DNA of 64,000 nt, from positions 434,001 through 498,000 of the forward strand of contig JBAZTH010000002.1 of the NCBI GenBank assembly GCA_041661965.1. Reading direction: 5' to 3'. This DNA comes from Candidatus Margulisiibacteriota bacterium. Lineage in GTDB: Bacteria > Margulisbacteria > WOR-1 > O2-12-FULL-45-9 > XYB2-FULL-48-7. Below the pieces are notes generated by a model, which saw only the letters and a program-made list of their open reading frames with translations, ran no database searches and had not been told where the DNA came from. A program made the translations under genes and the position numbers. Shown here one piece after another: positions 49,846-57,435 of the stretch. Numbering within the stretch: the stretch's first letter is position 1; every line of letters begins with the position of its first letter.

Positions 49846-50075
49846 GCATAAAACTGACGATGAGAAAAGAGGGGAAAATGTCTTAAGCCAACTGAAATCC
49901 GCGCCAAAACCGGTCGAGGATATAGGAGGAGAAGTGTCGGCGCGGCTATGGCGGAAGGGCTCGGTCGAGCTGGCCCTCCCGTTGTACTACCAGACGGCCG
50001 GTCAAGAACCGAAGGCAACTGGGTGGTCGTGTTTTACTGCAATACTAAATAAGCCAGGATCAGAAGGAGAAAAAA
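49846..50075 (+). other. Structured intergenic region
   Basis: This gap between divergent genes is rich in nested inverted repeats: CCGCGCC (49900-49906) pairs with GGCGCGG (49939-49945); GGAAGGGC with GCCCTCCC around 49953-49980; and ACTACCAG with CTGGGTGGT around 49985-50029, enclosing CGGT-CAAGA-ACCG. The last stem ends just before a Shine-Dalgarno site for the lipoprotein gene at 50076. I could not match it to a known riboswitch. No ORF of interest was found on either strand. Confidence 0.5.
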
Positions 50076-50534
50076 ATGATTAGAGAAATTAAGCAATTAA
50101 CAAGAAAGATCGCAATGCCAGTTATGATGGCGGCGGTTGTTGCTGGCTGCGGCAACCGGGGGGAATATGCGCGAGCCAACAAACCGGCCGGCGATCCAAA
50201 GATTGACGAATGCAAGGCGCTTGGCGGAAGGGTGATCGATAAAATTGCCGCGGAAAGAAATCTTGCCTGTGTTGGCGGCGGGATAATTGTTTTCAGGCAG
50301 AGAGGGGAAATTGATGGCGCGGATACAAAACACAAGCTAACCGGGGAGGCCCTGCTTAATAAGATTGGACAGGCCGAAGAAAAAGCGAGAGCGGATTATT
50401 TTAGCCATTGTATAAAGCCGGAAGGGGTCCTTTATGGCTTGGAATATATGAATATTCTTAGCCCGTGTAAAGGGGGAGAATTCGGATATTTTACCGTTAC
50501 ATCGGTTGCTGTTCCAAAAGAAAAAATGGAATAG
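50076..50534 (+). CDS. Small lipoprotein of unknown function
   Basis: 152 residues with a lipoprotein signal: basic start, hydrophobic MPVMMAAVVAGC, Cys about residue 26. AGAAGGAGA precedes the ATG. The mature part has five more Cys (around ECKALGG, LACVGGG, SHCIKPEG, LSPCKGG), suggesting disulphides or a metal site. No family recognised. It is preceded by the structured region 49900-50030, which may regulate it, and lies convergent to a GH42 gene in a glucan-utilisation locus, so a glycan-binding role is possible but unproven. Confidence 0.65.
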   Translation: MIREIKQLTRKIAMPVMMAAVVAGCGNRGEYARANKPAGDPKIDECKALGGRVIDKIAAERNLACVGGGIIVFRQRGEIDGADTKHKLTGEALLNKIGQAEEKARADYFSHCIKPEGVLYGLEYMNILSPCKGGEFGYFTVTSVAVPKEKME

Positions 50535-50548
50535 ATCGGCGATCTTAT

Positions 50549-52315
50549 TTAGAGGTATTTTTGGAGGGTAGTCAAGCTCTTCTTGTTGCCGTTTTTGATC
50601 TGTAAAAAGAGGCTGAAATTGGCGTAGATCGCTAGTCCTTTGCCGATCTTTTTGGTGAAAACCTGTTCGGTCCGCGGCTTACCCTGCAATCCATCGAGAA
50701 ATCCGGCCGGCTTCGGTTCGGTGAATTCGTATTTAACACCGACCAGATCTTCCATCAGCGGATGTTCGTAAAGGTGTCCCATTTCGTTCTTCAAACCGAA
50801 GCGGGCTTCAGTAATCAGTTGCCCGCCGGCGTTGACCCATTTCTTCAGATTATCGTATTGCTTTTGCGAGAGGAGATACGGGTTCGGCATTAAAATTACT
50901 TTATAGGGAAGGTTGCCGCTGTCGAGTTCTCTTTCAAAGATAAAGTCGGCCGGTTCCCCTTTTTGGAAAAGGACGGAGTGGGCGCCGCTGATCGAGAGGA
51001 TCGCGTGCATCATCCCGATGTCGGAGCGGACCGCTTCCCATTGTCCGGCGATACCGCGGGGTGGCCCCTGTTCCTGATAGGTCATGATCTCACTGCCGCG
51101 CAGGTAAGCGATCGCGACCTTGGCTTTCAGGTTGGCTTTTTTGAGTTTACCGGTCCTGATCTCGCCGGCCAGTTTTTTGATCACTTCCAGCCGTTTGCTC
51201 GGCGTTCCGTCGACATTGCAGATCCCAAAACCGCCGGTCTCGGCCCCAAATAGTGGTGGCCGCCAGGCGTGGTAGAGGATCGCTTCGGCCCCATGATCGA
51301 GAGCGGAGGTGGTCCATCCCTTGATCTCCGGTCCCTCGACGTATTCCGGTGCTCCCCAACGGACGTTCTGGCCACCTTGAAGCTCGGTAATGTGGAATTC
51401 CGCTTTTGTTCCGCGGACAAAACTGCGCCAGAGGTCATAGTGGAAAGCGAGCCCTTGGGGATCCATCCGGCCGCCTTTGGGATAAATATCAAGCCCGTAC
51501 CAATCGAGGTTGCCGACCATTTTACTGTGGTCGGGGACCCGGGTGCAGATCCCGACAAAACCGTTGGTCCCGACCTTGTGGAATTTATCGTATTCCCGAA
51601 CGACATCGGCCAAGTGGTTGATCCACTGGCTCAAACTGTCGGTCTTGAAGCGGAACCAATCGAGAAAAATGTGGGGCGAGACCGCTTCCCAGATGCCGGC
51701 TTTCGGGGTGAGAATATCTTCAAAAGAAAAAAACGTGGTTGTCCAAAATCTTGTTCCCCAGGCCTCGTTTAAATTCTTTATGGTGCCGTACTTTTTTTTC
51801 GCCCAGGCAATGAAGGCCTGGCGGGAATGTTCGCAATGGCAAAAGTCGTTGCTGGTCGTATGGTCGAGCGGCGGATAGACCGGCTCGTTGTCGACCTGCC
51901 ACATGGCGACCGCCAGATGTTTGGCATAACGCTTGACCATCGTTTTGACCAACTTTTCGGCGTGCATCCGGTAATGAGGGTTGTCCTTGCAGATGTTAGG
52001 GCGAGGGCCGTATTCCGGATAAAGGGTCCCGTCCTGGGCGACCGGTTGGCTGTTCGGGTATTTGCGGTAAAACCAGCTGGGAACTTGTGAAGTGGGGAGG
52101 CCGAGCAGTACCTGCAGGCCGACCTTTTCGCAAAGATCGAGTGCCCGGTCAAGGTCGTAAAAGCGGTACTTGCCGGGTTCCGGTTCGACCCAGTCCCAGG
52201 CCATCTCGCCGAAACGGACAATATTTAACCCGCTCTCTTTGATCTGTTTAAAGGTTTCTTCCCACGTTCCCAGGGGCCACTGGTCGGGGTAGAAAGTTAC
52301 GCCAAAAGGATACAT
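50549..52315 (-). CDS. GH42-type beta-galactosidase-like enzyme
   Basis: Retaining glycosidase of 588 residues. The barrel begins FGVTFYPDQWP; the acid/base Glu is in WQVDNEPVYPP (about residue 147) and the nucleophile Glu in FHITELQGGQN (about 312). A trimerisation-like alpha/beta domain follows, with AGGQLITEARFG. No signal peptide. TGC-TACAAT sits nine bases before the ATG, near-leaderless. In GH42, specificity spans beta-galactosides and beta-1,3/1,6-linked galacto-oligosaccharides; here the two phosphorylase neighbours hint at a glucan, so specificity is uncertain. Confidence 0.9.
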   Translation of the reverse strand: MYPFGVTFYPDQWPLGTWEETFKQIKESGLNIVRFGEMAWDWVEPEPGKYRFYDLDRALDLCEKVGLQVLLGLPTSQVPSWFYRKYPNSQPVAQDGTLYPEYGPRPNICKDNPHYRMHAEKLVKTMVKRYAKHLAVAMWQVDNEPVYPPLDHTTSNDFCHCEHSRQAFIAWAKKKYGTIKNLNEAWGTRFWTTTFFSFEDILTPKAGIWEAVSPHIFLDWFRFKTDSLSQWINHLADVVREYDKFHKVGTNGFVGICTRVPDHSKMVGNLDWYGLDIYPKGGRMDPQGLAFHYDLWRSFVRGTKAEFHITELQGGQNVRWGAPEYVEGPEIKGWTTSALDHGAEAILYHAWRPPLFGAETGGFGICNVDGTPSKRLEVIKKLAGEIRTGKLKKANLKAKVAIAYLRGSEIMTYQEQGPPRGIAGQWEAVRSDIGMMHAILSISGAHSVLFQKGEPADFIFERELDSGNLPYKVILMPNPYLLSQKQYDNLKKWVNAGGQLITEARFGLKNEMGHLYEHPLMEDLVGVKYEFTEPKPAGFLDGLQGKPRTEQVFTKKIGKGLAIYANFSLFLQIKNGNKKSLTTLQKYL

Positions 52316-52324
52316 AATCTATGC

Positions 52325-52333
52325 ATTGTAGCA
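52325..52333 (-). promoter_or_regulatory. Extended -10 box of the GH42 gene
   Basis: TGC-TACAAT on the - strand, nine bases before the ATG at 52315; near-leaderless, no Shine-Dalgarno site. Confidence 0.5.
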
Positions 52334-52359
52334 AAAAGACAAACTTGGCGCCACATAAA

Positions 52360-52388
52360 AATAACAGCGACGTTTAGTCGCTGTTATT
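52360..52388 (-). terminator. Hairpin terminator downstream of the HEPN-like gene
   Basis: A perfect 12-bp stem, AATAACAGCGAC with GTCGCTGTTATT, loop of five bases. Read on the - strand it is followed by TTTTTATG, consistent with intrinsic termination of the AT-rich gene that ends at 52497. Confidence 0.8.
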
Positions 52389-52406
52389 AACCGCGGGTTT
52401 GTCATA

Positions 52407-52443
52407 CAAGGAAACCAGCGGCAATATCGCCGCGGTTTCCTTG
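52407..52443 (+). repeat. Covarying hairpin, copy 1
   Basis: On the + strand: CAAGGAAACC, bulged A, GCGGC, loop AATATC, GCCGC, GGTTTCCTTG. Its architecture equals that of the hairpin at 53742-53779 read on the - strand: same loop, same bulge position, and paired base changes in both stems. The two are inverted relative to each other and bracket the AT-rich gene. Confidence 0.8.
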
Positions 52444-52496
52444 TTTAAAGATTATATGTTTACGACATTTAGCTCGACCTCTTAAGTAATAAAAGC

Positions 52497-53639
52497 TTAT
52501 CTATTATCTTGTTCTTGTGAGCCTTTCTTCTCTAAAAAAACTCGAACAATTTCCTTGGCATACTTACTTTCATAAGAATTGTTTAGGATTCTGTTCCACT
52601 CCCAGTCGAGACTGTTTTTCTGGTCTTTTGGAGGATTAAATATATCAGCGTCAAGCAATGACTCAAAAGCATTAATGTTTGTTTTGTCGTAATCTGTAAT
52701 TTCATAAAAATTTTCTTTTGATAAAACTATTTTTAACAACAAAGGGAACACGAAAGCCCCTAATAGGAGATGCTCTTGTCTGTTCCAATAAGTATGCATT
52801 TGAGTTTTATGCTTTCCATGTGCGTACTGGCCTCGTAATGCATAGGCGTCCTTTATCCATGCTTCTCTAAGTGATCTGTAATTATGCGTTTTAGTGCTCA
52901 ATTTTTTGCTGATGCATATTTTTATCTCCTCTGAAGGGATTGTTTTTGCTAAAAATGCCTTAGCAAGCTCATCAGCCTTTGCGCTACTACAATCTAACAA
53001 TCTTTGGAAGGCGCCAAGCAACATAACCAGCTCCTGTTGCTCTGAAATCTGATAGTCATCAGTGTTTGAATGGTTATAATTGAATATGGCTGCGTAAATA
53101 TTTTGCCACTTGTTTTCTGACATATTCTTTTCGGCATTAAACAATGCTTTTGCTAAATTCTCATCAAAAAAAAGGGTGTAATTTAAATCAACATGAAATG
53201 GAGCTTTGGCTGAAAAGGTGTTGCCGGAATAAGAAGAAATTGAATGGCCATCTCGCCTCCTTGTGTTTACTGTAAAGCCATTCGTTCCGTCAAATGATTG
53301 GATAATAAGCGTGAAATTGTCTCGATTGCAATAATTTGATATTCCGAAGTAACTTCTTGATGATAAGGAGCAGAAGGCTAGAATTTCCGCGATTAAAAAT
53401 AAATAAGCCCTTTCTCCTTCATCTAAATCTTTGAATAGATCCTTGATTTTTAAAAATAGAAACACAGCTTCATTAATGGGCAGACCTTGATGGTTGATAT
53501 ATGGTTTGAGAACAAAATCGATTGAATTTTTACTGCCATGGTTTGCTGATGTAACTGATTTAGCTGGTACAATATTAAAGTCATCAAATTCTATTTCATC
53601 ATCGATTTTTAGCCAAGGGAAAAAGGCTGCCATTGCCAT
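52497..53639 (-). CDS. AT-rich gene for a HEPN-like (R-x4-H) protein, likely acquired
   Basis: 380 residues; AAGGAGG eight bases before the ATG at 53639. Two sampled 60-base lines of the gene have 33% GC against 57% in a sampled line of the neighbouring gene, and codon use differs, so it was probably acquired recently. The N-terminal two thirds is unassigned and rich in Asn, Phe, Tyr and Ser. Near the C-terminus, LREAWIKDAYALRGQYAHGK contains R269-x4-H274, the catalytic pattern of HEPN RNases in an amphipathic helix, resembling Apea/abortive-infection HEPN domains. So it may be a stand-alone defence RNase or toxin; no antitoxin-like MNT partner is adjacent. It is bounded by two inverted hairpins. 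Confidence 0.65.
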   Translation of the reverse strand: MAMAAFFPWLKIDDEIEFDDFNIVPAKSVTSANHGSKNSIDFVLKPYINHQGLPINEAVFLFLKIKDLFKDLDEGERAYLFLIAEILAFCSLSSRSYFGISNYCNRDNFTLIIQSFDGTNGFTVNTRRRDGHSISSYSGNTFSAKAPFHVDLNYTLFFDENLAKALFNAEKNMSENKWQNIYAAIFNYNHSNTDDYQISEQQELVMLLGAFQRLLDCSSAKADELAKAFLAKTIPSEEIKICISKKLSTKTHNYRSLREAWIKDAYALRGQYAHGKHKTQMHTYWNRQEHLLLGAFVFPLLLKIVLSKENFYEITDYDKTNINAFESLLDADIFNPPKDQKNSLDWEWNRILNNSYESKYAKEIVRVFLEKKGSQEQDNR

Positions 53640-53741
53640 TTTTATTGCCTCCTTTTTATGTAGGGAATTGATTGCAAGAGATCTAGGGTGTTGAGTCTAG
53701 CTCAGGATAAGAGAATCTTGCTTTATTTATCTTTTAACGAT

Positions 53742-53779
53742 CCTTGGAAGCCGCGACGATATTGTCGCAGGCTTCCAGG
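53742..53779 (-). repeat. Covarying hairpin, copy 2
   Basis: On the - strand: CCTGGAAGCC, bulged T, GCGAC, loop AATATC, GTCGC, GGCTTCCAAGG. Compared with copy 1 at 52407-52443, A-T to G-C and G-C to A-T changes occur on both sides of each stem, so pairing is kept. It lies just past the stop of the phosphorylase gene and upstream of the HEPN-like gene. Confidence 0.8.
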
Positions 53780-53784
53780 CTTAA

Positions 53785-56700
53785 TTAGCTAAGCCTAGCG
53801 ATTATCTTTTTGACCTTCCGCTCCCTGATCATTGACGCATAGGGCTCGTTAATGAACGGCTGCTGGATCTCGATTTCCTTGTCGTCAATAAAAAGCTTAT
53901 AGGAGGAGGGAATGACGCTAAACGCGTCTTTTCCTTTGGCATTAATATAAGTAACGTCGATCGAACCGAAAAGCTTGAAGCTTATTTCCTGCTTCTTGAA
54001 GAGCCAGGCGGGGAGAATTGGTTTGAGCTGGAAGCGGAGCTTCCCTTCCGGATCGAGAGAGAAAACTGTTTTGCCGGTCATCATGGTCAGCCACATGTCG
54101 ATGAACTCGGCCGCGCCGCCGGAGAGCCGGGCGACAAAGCCGCGGCCATGATTTTTAACGTTCGGATGGGCGCTGCTGACGATAAAAGAAGAGTTTTCCA
54201 GAATGCTCCGCTTATAGACTTTTGGGTCCATGAAAGGGACCATGACCTCTTTGAAGTCGGCGAAAAACTCTTTATAAAGCCCGGCCTTAAGCAATTCCAG
54301 CATATATTTGTATTCCATGTGGACGAAGATCGATTCGTTTTCCAGCCAGCCGGGGGTAAAGATCCGGGAGCGCCCGATCTCGACCGGCATCGATTCCAAC
54401 GGAGCGTTGACCTTGTACATCTTAAGTTTTTTATCGAAGAGCGGACTGGCTTTGACCCGCTGGTAAATGCTTTTATCCTTTTCAACTTTCAGGGCGTGAA
54501 CGAACCCTTCTAAAAAGAGGGGGAGCGGAGTTTGGCTGAATTCTTTGACCTTGATCTCGTCATTGCCGATTGTATCGTAGGCGCTGACTTCGTTGATAAA
54601 GTAGGTGTAATAATTGCCGTGGGCCAAGACTTTTTTGGCCGCCTGGTCGCAGCGGGCGATGACCCGATCGAGCAGTTCCCCGGTTTCTTTGGGGTCGATC
54701 GAACTTTCATGGCCGCTCACGCCGAACCTAATTTTCTGGCGGTAGTTTTCTTTGATCTGGCCGGCGCTTTCCCAGTATTTGAAGCTGTTACTTTCGGCCA
54801 GGACCGGGAGGAGATGATCAATAAACTCTTTGACCTCGACCGGCAGGGCAATTTCTTCCGTAGTCAAATGTTGGCGAAAATAACCGCTAAGTCTTTTTAA
54901 TTCTAAGGTTTCCGAGAGCGAGGAGCCGAACAAGCCGGGCAGGCCGTTAAGCGCGTCGTACCAGTCCGGCTTGTCCGCTTCCATTTCCAGGCCGATCCCC
55001 GCGGCGTCGAAAGAGGCGGCTTTGTTGGCGATCAGGCAAAGTAATTTTGCCGCCAAAGTGGTGTGGTAGATCTTTCCCTTGCCGTGGTCGGCCCGGACCG
55101 TGTTTTTGCTCCAGGCCCGGTGATTGATCAAGGCTGATTTTTCCAGGTCGAGCTTCACGCTTTCGTACTGGCGGATTTTATCGCCGCAAAGCTTGTATTT
55201 CTCCTTGCGCGTGACGACGACATGGTCGTTGTCGTAATAGGTCAGCGTCTTTTGCTTGAAGAGGACGTCGCTGATCCGGTCGGGGTAGACCGCTTCAAAA
55301 CTTTCGAGCAAGTCGGTGTTGTAGAAGGGGTGATCGATCCAGTAGCCTTCGCCGTGGACCGCTCCTTCCTCGACTTCGCTGGCGGCGATGAGATCGGCGG
55401 CGAACTCTTCCCGGGAGGTCAGATAGCTGATCCCTTCTTGCTCGAAGCCCTTCAATAATTCACCAAGGAGAAAGGGGCGAGCGATCTTTTCGCTTTGTTC
55501 TTTAGTGGGCGACTTGAGGTGCTTTTTGGCCAGCGCCTCGGCGGCGTGGGACGATTCGATGAAGTATTTACTTCCCAGGACGACCAGAGGGTTGAAGCCG
55601 TCCAGCTGGACCAGGTTGAAGAACCGGAAAATATTGTCGGCGCCGATCTCCGGGTTAAAGAAAAGATCGTTTCGGCGGTTCTGGTTGATGTCGCGGTAAT
55701 TCCCATTCCCCTGGGAAAAGTAGGTCGGCATCAGGCGAAAATCGTTGTAGTCGCGTTCCATGTCGCCGTGCTTCCGGTAATAGAGATAGACCGGTTTGCC
55801 GCCGATCATGACCGGCAGCCCCCCCCGCATGACGTTGTCGAGGAACGTGTAGCGGGAATAAAGATCGAAGCTCTTGCTCGCGCTGCCGATGTCCATCAGG
55901 TCGCAGATCCCGTCGATCAGCTGTTGGTTGGCCGCGGCCTTTTCATTTAGATATTGGCGGCTCGTTAACCTGGTCTTGTCCCGATTGAGCAGGTCGAGGC
56001 TGTCGATCTGGCCGATGATCGAAGAAAGCTCGAATTCATCGGTCAGGGTAAACTTCTTGTAGGCAAAGGCTGAAGGAGTAAACCCATCAGTCAGTTGTTT
56101 GGCCGGCAGTTTGAGATTTTTGTCGACAAAATTGGCCGGGACTTCCAGGCTGCTGTTCTCGCCGAAGACAATTGTCGGGTCGACGATGATCGAGACCGGC
56201 CGGCTGTCCTGGCAGAAAGAGACGAAGAAGTTTCCTTTTTGCAACAGCTTGGTCTCGGCGTTGTCGGCCGGAAGGACCTTTAATTTATAAAATGGGGCGC
56301 CGCTTTCCAGGTTTTCGACTTTGCACCAGGCTTCGATCGTTTGGCTCATCTTTTTGAGGAGAAAATCTTCGAAACCAAAGGGGATAATGATCGGCAGTCC
56401 GTCGATTATTTCAACCCGGCGGCTTTTTGTGCCGAGGTTAACGACCTTGACCCGGCGGGCCAGGGCGGGGAACTGTTCGTTCGGGATGGAGTAATAATGG
56501 ACTTCAACCCTGACCAAAAGATCGGGGTTTTCTTCGACCAGCCGGATGTCGTAAGGGTTGATCCGGAGTTCGTTTTTGTACGGCGATCGTTCGGAGAACG
56601 GTTCATAAAATTGGCCGTCGACCTTCAGAAAGGTCCGAAAGCCCTGCAGAGCGGCGTCGCGATAAGCTTTATTGGCGGCATGGAATTCGATGATCGCCCC

Positions 56701-56880
56701 GTTCTTATCCTGGACTCCGGCGGAGGCAAGGCATTGTCCCCGGTTGGCGTAAAAAACCCACATTGGACAGCCAAAAACACCGGCTATTCCGGGGAAAAAA
56801 CTGGAAAAAGTGGGGGCGGAATTGTAGTTTTCGATCACAAACTCGTTTTGTTTGGAGATGTAGTATTTTAGCTTGTTCAT
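53785..56880 (-). CDS. Large GH94/GH149/GH161-like glucan phosphorylase
   Basis: 1031 residues, cytoplasmic, related to clan GH-Q. An N-terminal super-beta-sandwich region (PMWVFYANRGQCLASAGVQD, typical of GH94 relatives) precedes an (alpha/alpha)6 domain with FLDNVMRGGLP, DYNDFRLMPTYFSQGNGNYRD (with the RDINQN motif in place of the GH94 FRDSNQD) and LENSSFIVSSAHPN near the end. The length fits beta-1,3-glucan phosphorylases of GH149 or GH161 better than GH94, but I cannot separate these. It pairs with the GH94 and GH42 genes in a glucan-degradation locus. Its promoter is the best in the window and the message is leaderless. Confidence 0.75.
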   Translation of the reverse strand: MNKLKYYISKQNEFVIENYNSAPTFSSFFPGIAGVFGCPMWVFYANRGQCLASAGVQDKNGAIIEFHAANKAYRDAALQGFRTFLKVDGQFYEPFSERSPYKNELRINPYDIRLVEENPDLLVRVEVHYYSIPNEQFPALARRVKVVNLGTKSRRVEIIDGLPIIIPFGFEDFLLKKMSQTIEAWCKVENLESGAPFYKLKVLPADNAETKLLQKGNFFVSFCQDSRPVSIIVDPTIVFGENSSLEVPANFVDKNLKLPAKQLTDGFTPSAFAYKKFTLTDEFELSSIIGQIDSLDLLNRDKTRLTSRQYLNEKAAANQQLIDGICDLMDIGSASKSFDLYSRYTFLDNVMRGGLPVMIGGKPVYLYYRKHGDMERDYNDFRLMPTYFSQGNGNYRDINQNRRNDLFFNPEIGADNIFRFFNLVQLDGFNPLVVLGSKYFIESSHAAEALAKKHLKSPTKEQSEKIARPFLLGELLKGFEQEGISYLTSREEFAADLIAASEVEEGAVHGEGYWIDHPFYNTDLLESFEAVYPDRISDVLFKQKTLTYYDNDHVVVTRKEKYKLCGDKIRQYESVKLDLEKSALINHRAWSKNTVRADHGKGKIYHTTLAAKLLCLIANKAASFDAAGIGLEMEADKPDWYDALNGLPGLFGSSLSETLELKRLSGYFRQHLTTEEIALPVEVKEFIDHLLPVLAESNSFKYWESAGQIKENYRQKIRFGVSGHESSIDPKETGELLDRVIARCDQAAKKVLAHGNYYTYFINEVSAYDTIGNDEIKVKEFSQTPLPLFLEGFVHALKVEKDKSIYQRVKASPLFDKKLKMYKVNAPLESMPVEIGRSRIFTPGWLENESIFVHMEYKYMLELLKAGLYKEFFADFKEVMVPFMDPKVYKRSILENSSFIVSSAHPNVKNHGRGFVARLSGGAAEFIDMWLTMMTGKTVFSLDPEGKLRFQLKPILPAWLFKKQEISFKLFGSIDVTYINAKGKDAFSVIPSSYKLFIDDKEIEIQQPFINEPYASMIRERKVKKIIARLS

Positions 56881-56886
56881 GGGTAA

Positions 56887-56915
56887 TTTATATCATTTTT
56901 CACGAGGATAGTCAA
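56887..56915 (-). promoter_or_regulatory. Leaderless consensus promoter of the large phosphorylase
   Basis: On the - strand TTGACT (56910-56915), 17-base spacer ending in TGA, TATAAA (56887-56892), then six bases to the ATG at 56880. No Shine-Dalgarno site. Confidence 0.85.
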
Positions 56916-57361
56916 AAATAGGTGACCCGATTGCCGATCTTAAGCCCGCTCTTTTCAATTTCGCCGGCGTTGAGTTCGATCGCCTGGTCGAATTTGTTCT
57001 TGGCGGTTAAATTGATCGAAGGTTGGTTGGCCTTTAAGGGGGGGACGTTATCTTTCAGGTCGACCACCGTCCCGTCATTCAACCAAATAAAATCGAGCGG
57101 GAAACGCATCCCGTCCATGACGAAATGGTATTGTCCCGGTTGATCGAAGAGAAAGAGCATTCCCTGATCCGTCGGCAGAGATTTCCGCCAGGAGAGACCG
57201 CGTCCTCTTTTACTCATTGAATCGGCGATCTCCAGCTTGTAGTTATTGTTGCCGATCCGGGCGACGATCGCCGTCTTATTTTGGAAAACAGGCGCCTGCG
57301 GCTGAAAGGGGACAAGCACTCCCCAAAGAACCAACCCCGTCAGAATAAGATTGATTGGCAT
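56912..57361 (-). CDS. DUF192-family exported protein
   Basis: 149 residues with a signal peptide or short anchor (LILTGLVLWGVLVPF). The DUF192 core is complete: IADSMSKRGRGLSWRKSLP, QGMLFLFDQPGQYHFVMDGM, FPLDFIWLNDGTVV, and the end ELNAGEIEKSGLKIGNRV. The family has unknown function and is often in the envelope. Its -10 (TGT-TATAAT, 57376-57384) is divergent from and close to the hydrogenase promoter. Its stop is 19 bases from the -10 side of the phosphorylase promoter at 56915, overlapping its -35. Confidence 0.88.
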   Translation of the reverse strand: MPINLILTGLVLWGVLVPFQPQAPVFQNKTAIVARIGNNNYKLEIADSMSKRGRGLSWRKSLPTDQGMLFLFDQPGQYHFVMDGMRFPLDFIWLNDGTVVDLKDNVPPLKANQPSINLTAKNKFDQAIELNAGEIEKSGLKIGNRVTYF

Positions 57362-57393
57362 AGTAGATGGAAGTAATTATAACATTATTTAAG

Positions 57394-57422
57394 TTGACTA
57401 TAAAAAATCCTTAGTTTACAAT
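57394..57422 (+). promoter_or_regulatory. Promoter of the hydrogenase operon
   Basis: TTGACT (57394-57399), 17-base spacer, TACAAT (57417-57422). Transcription would begin about 57429, six or seven bases before the ATG, so the leader is very short and has no clear Shine-Dalgarno site. It is the only promoter seen before a run of eight overlapping genes. Confidence 0.8.
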
Positions 57423-57435
57423 CGAAAAGAACGGC

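Noticed and set aside
49797..50018. 73-residue ORF on the - strand
   Set aside because: Pro/Arg/Ser-rich composition of a chance frame through structured GC-rich DNA, no ribosome-binding site.
49900..50030. Glycine, cobalamin or c-di-GMP riboswitch
   Set aside because: A short ACCGAAGGCAA stretch recalls the glycine aptamer, but the flanking conserved GAGAG/CUCUC and other boxes are missing; no other class fits.
52497..53639. Insertion sequence or transposase
   Set aside because: No DDE, HUH or serine/tyrosine recombinase motif, and no target-site duplication recognised.
52407..53779. Integron attC sites
   Set aside because: The hairpins lack matching RYYYAAC and GTTRRRY ends and no integrase is seen.
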